From NCBI GenBank assembly GCA_027488495.1, contig JAIYBO010000121.1, positions 1 to 7,004 of the forward strand: a DNA stretch of 7,004 nt, read 5' to 3'. The first letter of the stretch is position 1. Each line of letters opens with the position of its first letter. This stretch comes from Bacteroidota bacterium. Its GTDB lineage: Bacteria > Bacteroidota > Bacteroidia > NS11-12g > UBA955. The translations under genes and the position numbers were made by a program. Under the pieces are notes generated by a model. It did no database searches. It was given only the letters and a program-made list of their open reading frames with translations, and was not told the origin of the DNA. Of the stretch, positions 6,777 to 7,004 are shown piece after piece.

Positions 6777-6856
6777 GGAGCGTAATATATAAAAAAAATG
6801 GACGCAAATAAAATAAAATAGGCGTATAGTAATATTACATGTTAAAAATGAGCGTA
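6777..6856. repeat. Four iterated TGRGCGTA-like octamers plus a palindrome upstream of fic
   Basis: Read on the plus strand, GGAGCGTA (6777-6784), TGGACGCA (6799-6806), TAGGCGTA (6819-6826) and TGAGCGTA (6849-6856) share the consensus TGRGCGTA in one orientation. Their starts are 22, 20 and 30 bases apart, close to whole helical turns. The perfect 10-bp palindrome GTAATATTAC (6829-6838) lies between the last two. The array covers the region immediately before the fic start codon (6763), where its promoter should be, so it may be an operator array. The octamers are short and degenerate, and no clear TAnnTTTG box with a spaced TTG was found; TTTATTTG at 6812-6805 is the nearest. Confidence 0.35.
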
Positions 6857-6910
6857 TCCAAAGAAGGATTACCTATTTTCTTCCGCCGGAAAAAACGCCA
6901 TACATATTAC

Positions 6911-7004
6911 CTATGAGTCAGTTTTGCCGCGACGATTGGGATTAGTCGCCAGCTTTTTTTCAACCAATTGAAGGAATATGGTAAATGTTAAAAAAAAAAA
7001 AAAA
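6911..7004 (-). CDS. Possible C-terminal end of a truncated minus-strand gene
   Basis: From the right edge of the window a minus-strand frame stays open for 30 codons and stops at TAG (6913-6911). The last part reads QLVEKKLATNPNRRGKTDS, a charged tail that looks protein-like, but the first codons come from the poly-T edge and may be artefactual. If real it lies 147 bases before the fic start and on the same strand. No family can be recognised from so short a piece, and an open frame of this length occurs often by chance. Confidence 0.2.
   Translation of the reverse strand, partial: FFFFLTFTIFLQLVEKKLATNPNRRGKTDS
6990..7004. other. 15-base A homopolymer at the window edge
   Basis: The sequence ends in an uninterrupted run of 15 A. 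A homopolymer exactly at the edge is typical of a contig end or a tailing/assembly artefact, so features touching it should not be trusted. Confidence 0.8.

Noticed and set aside
6839..6916. A 25-codon plus-strand frame divergent from fic (ATG at 6839, TGA at 6914), with a weak GCGAC/GTCGC hairpin and T-run at 6929-6960.
   Set aside because: It is very short and lies over the repeat array. It has no ribosome site or recognisable product, and the 5-bp stem is too weak to count as a terminator.
6971..7004. AAGGA followed by ATG at 6978 on the plus strand, as if a gene started at the edge.
   Set aside because: After four codons it runs into the A homopolymer, which may be artefactual, so nothing can be said about a product.
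1..7004. CRISPR array, insertion-sequence transposase, integrase, plasmid origin or toxin-antitoxin pair.
   Set aside because: No regular repeat-spacer units, recombinase or transposase motifs or adjacent antitoxin frame were seen; the Fic protein carries its own inhibitory motif.

Overview
The window looks like chromosomal DNA from a member of the Bacteroidota. The strongest evidence is the large secreted glucanase, which ends in a type IX secretion (T9SS) type A sorting domain, a system essentially confined to this phylum. The best promoter candidate also fits the Bacteroidota TTG-N20-TAnnTTTG pattern rather than a sigma-70 one, and the starts have weak or absent Shine-Dalgarno sequences. 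The right edge is a 15-base A run, so the window probably stops at a contig end. I cannot place it to genus.

Layout from left to right. (1) 7-381, plus strand: a complete small zinc-ribbon protein of the PhnA/YjdM family with a short C-terminal extension. (2) 417-4691, minus strand and convergent with it: a 1424-residue modular exported endo-beta-1,3-glucanase. Its order is signal peptide, GH81 catalytic region, Ig-like module, CBM6-like module, PKD-like module, second Ig-like module, a roughly 160-residue uncharacterised module, and the T9SS tail. (3) 4692-5197: a 506-base gene-free region. It holds a candidate glucanase promoter, a nested inverted repeat, a strong minus-strand intrinsic terminator next to a tandem decamer, and a foldable stretch bracketed by 9-bp direct repeats. 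(4) 5198-6763, minus strand: a 521-residue Fic-family protein with an intact HPFxDGNGR motif and a built-in class II inhibitory motif. (5) 6764-7004: an AT-rich fic upstream region with four helically spaced copies of a TGRGCGTA-like octamer, a 10-bp palindrome, and possibly the tail of another minus-strand gene cut by the window edge.

How the genes relate. The glucanase is a carbohydrate-foraging enzyme, probably acting on laminarin, curdlan-like or fungal cell-wall beta-1,3-glucan outside the cell or on its surface. No SusC/SusD pair, regulator or further glycoside hydrolase is visible, so this is not a recognisable polysaccharide utilisation locus. The Fic gene points the same way as the glucanase, but the terminator at 4949-4979 lies between them, so they are probably separate transcription units. 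The PhnA-like gene is functionally unrelated to both. By eye the Fic gene is more AT-rich than the glucanase, which would suit an accessory origin but does not prove it.

No clear new multi-gene system is present. The items most worth following are the structured and repeat-bracketed element downstream of fic, the octamer array upstream of fic, and the uncharacterised module of the glucanase.
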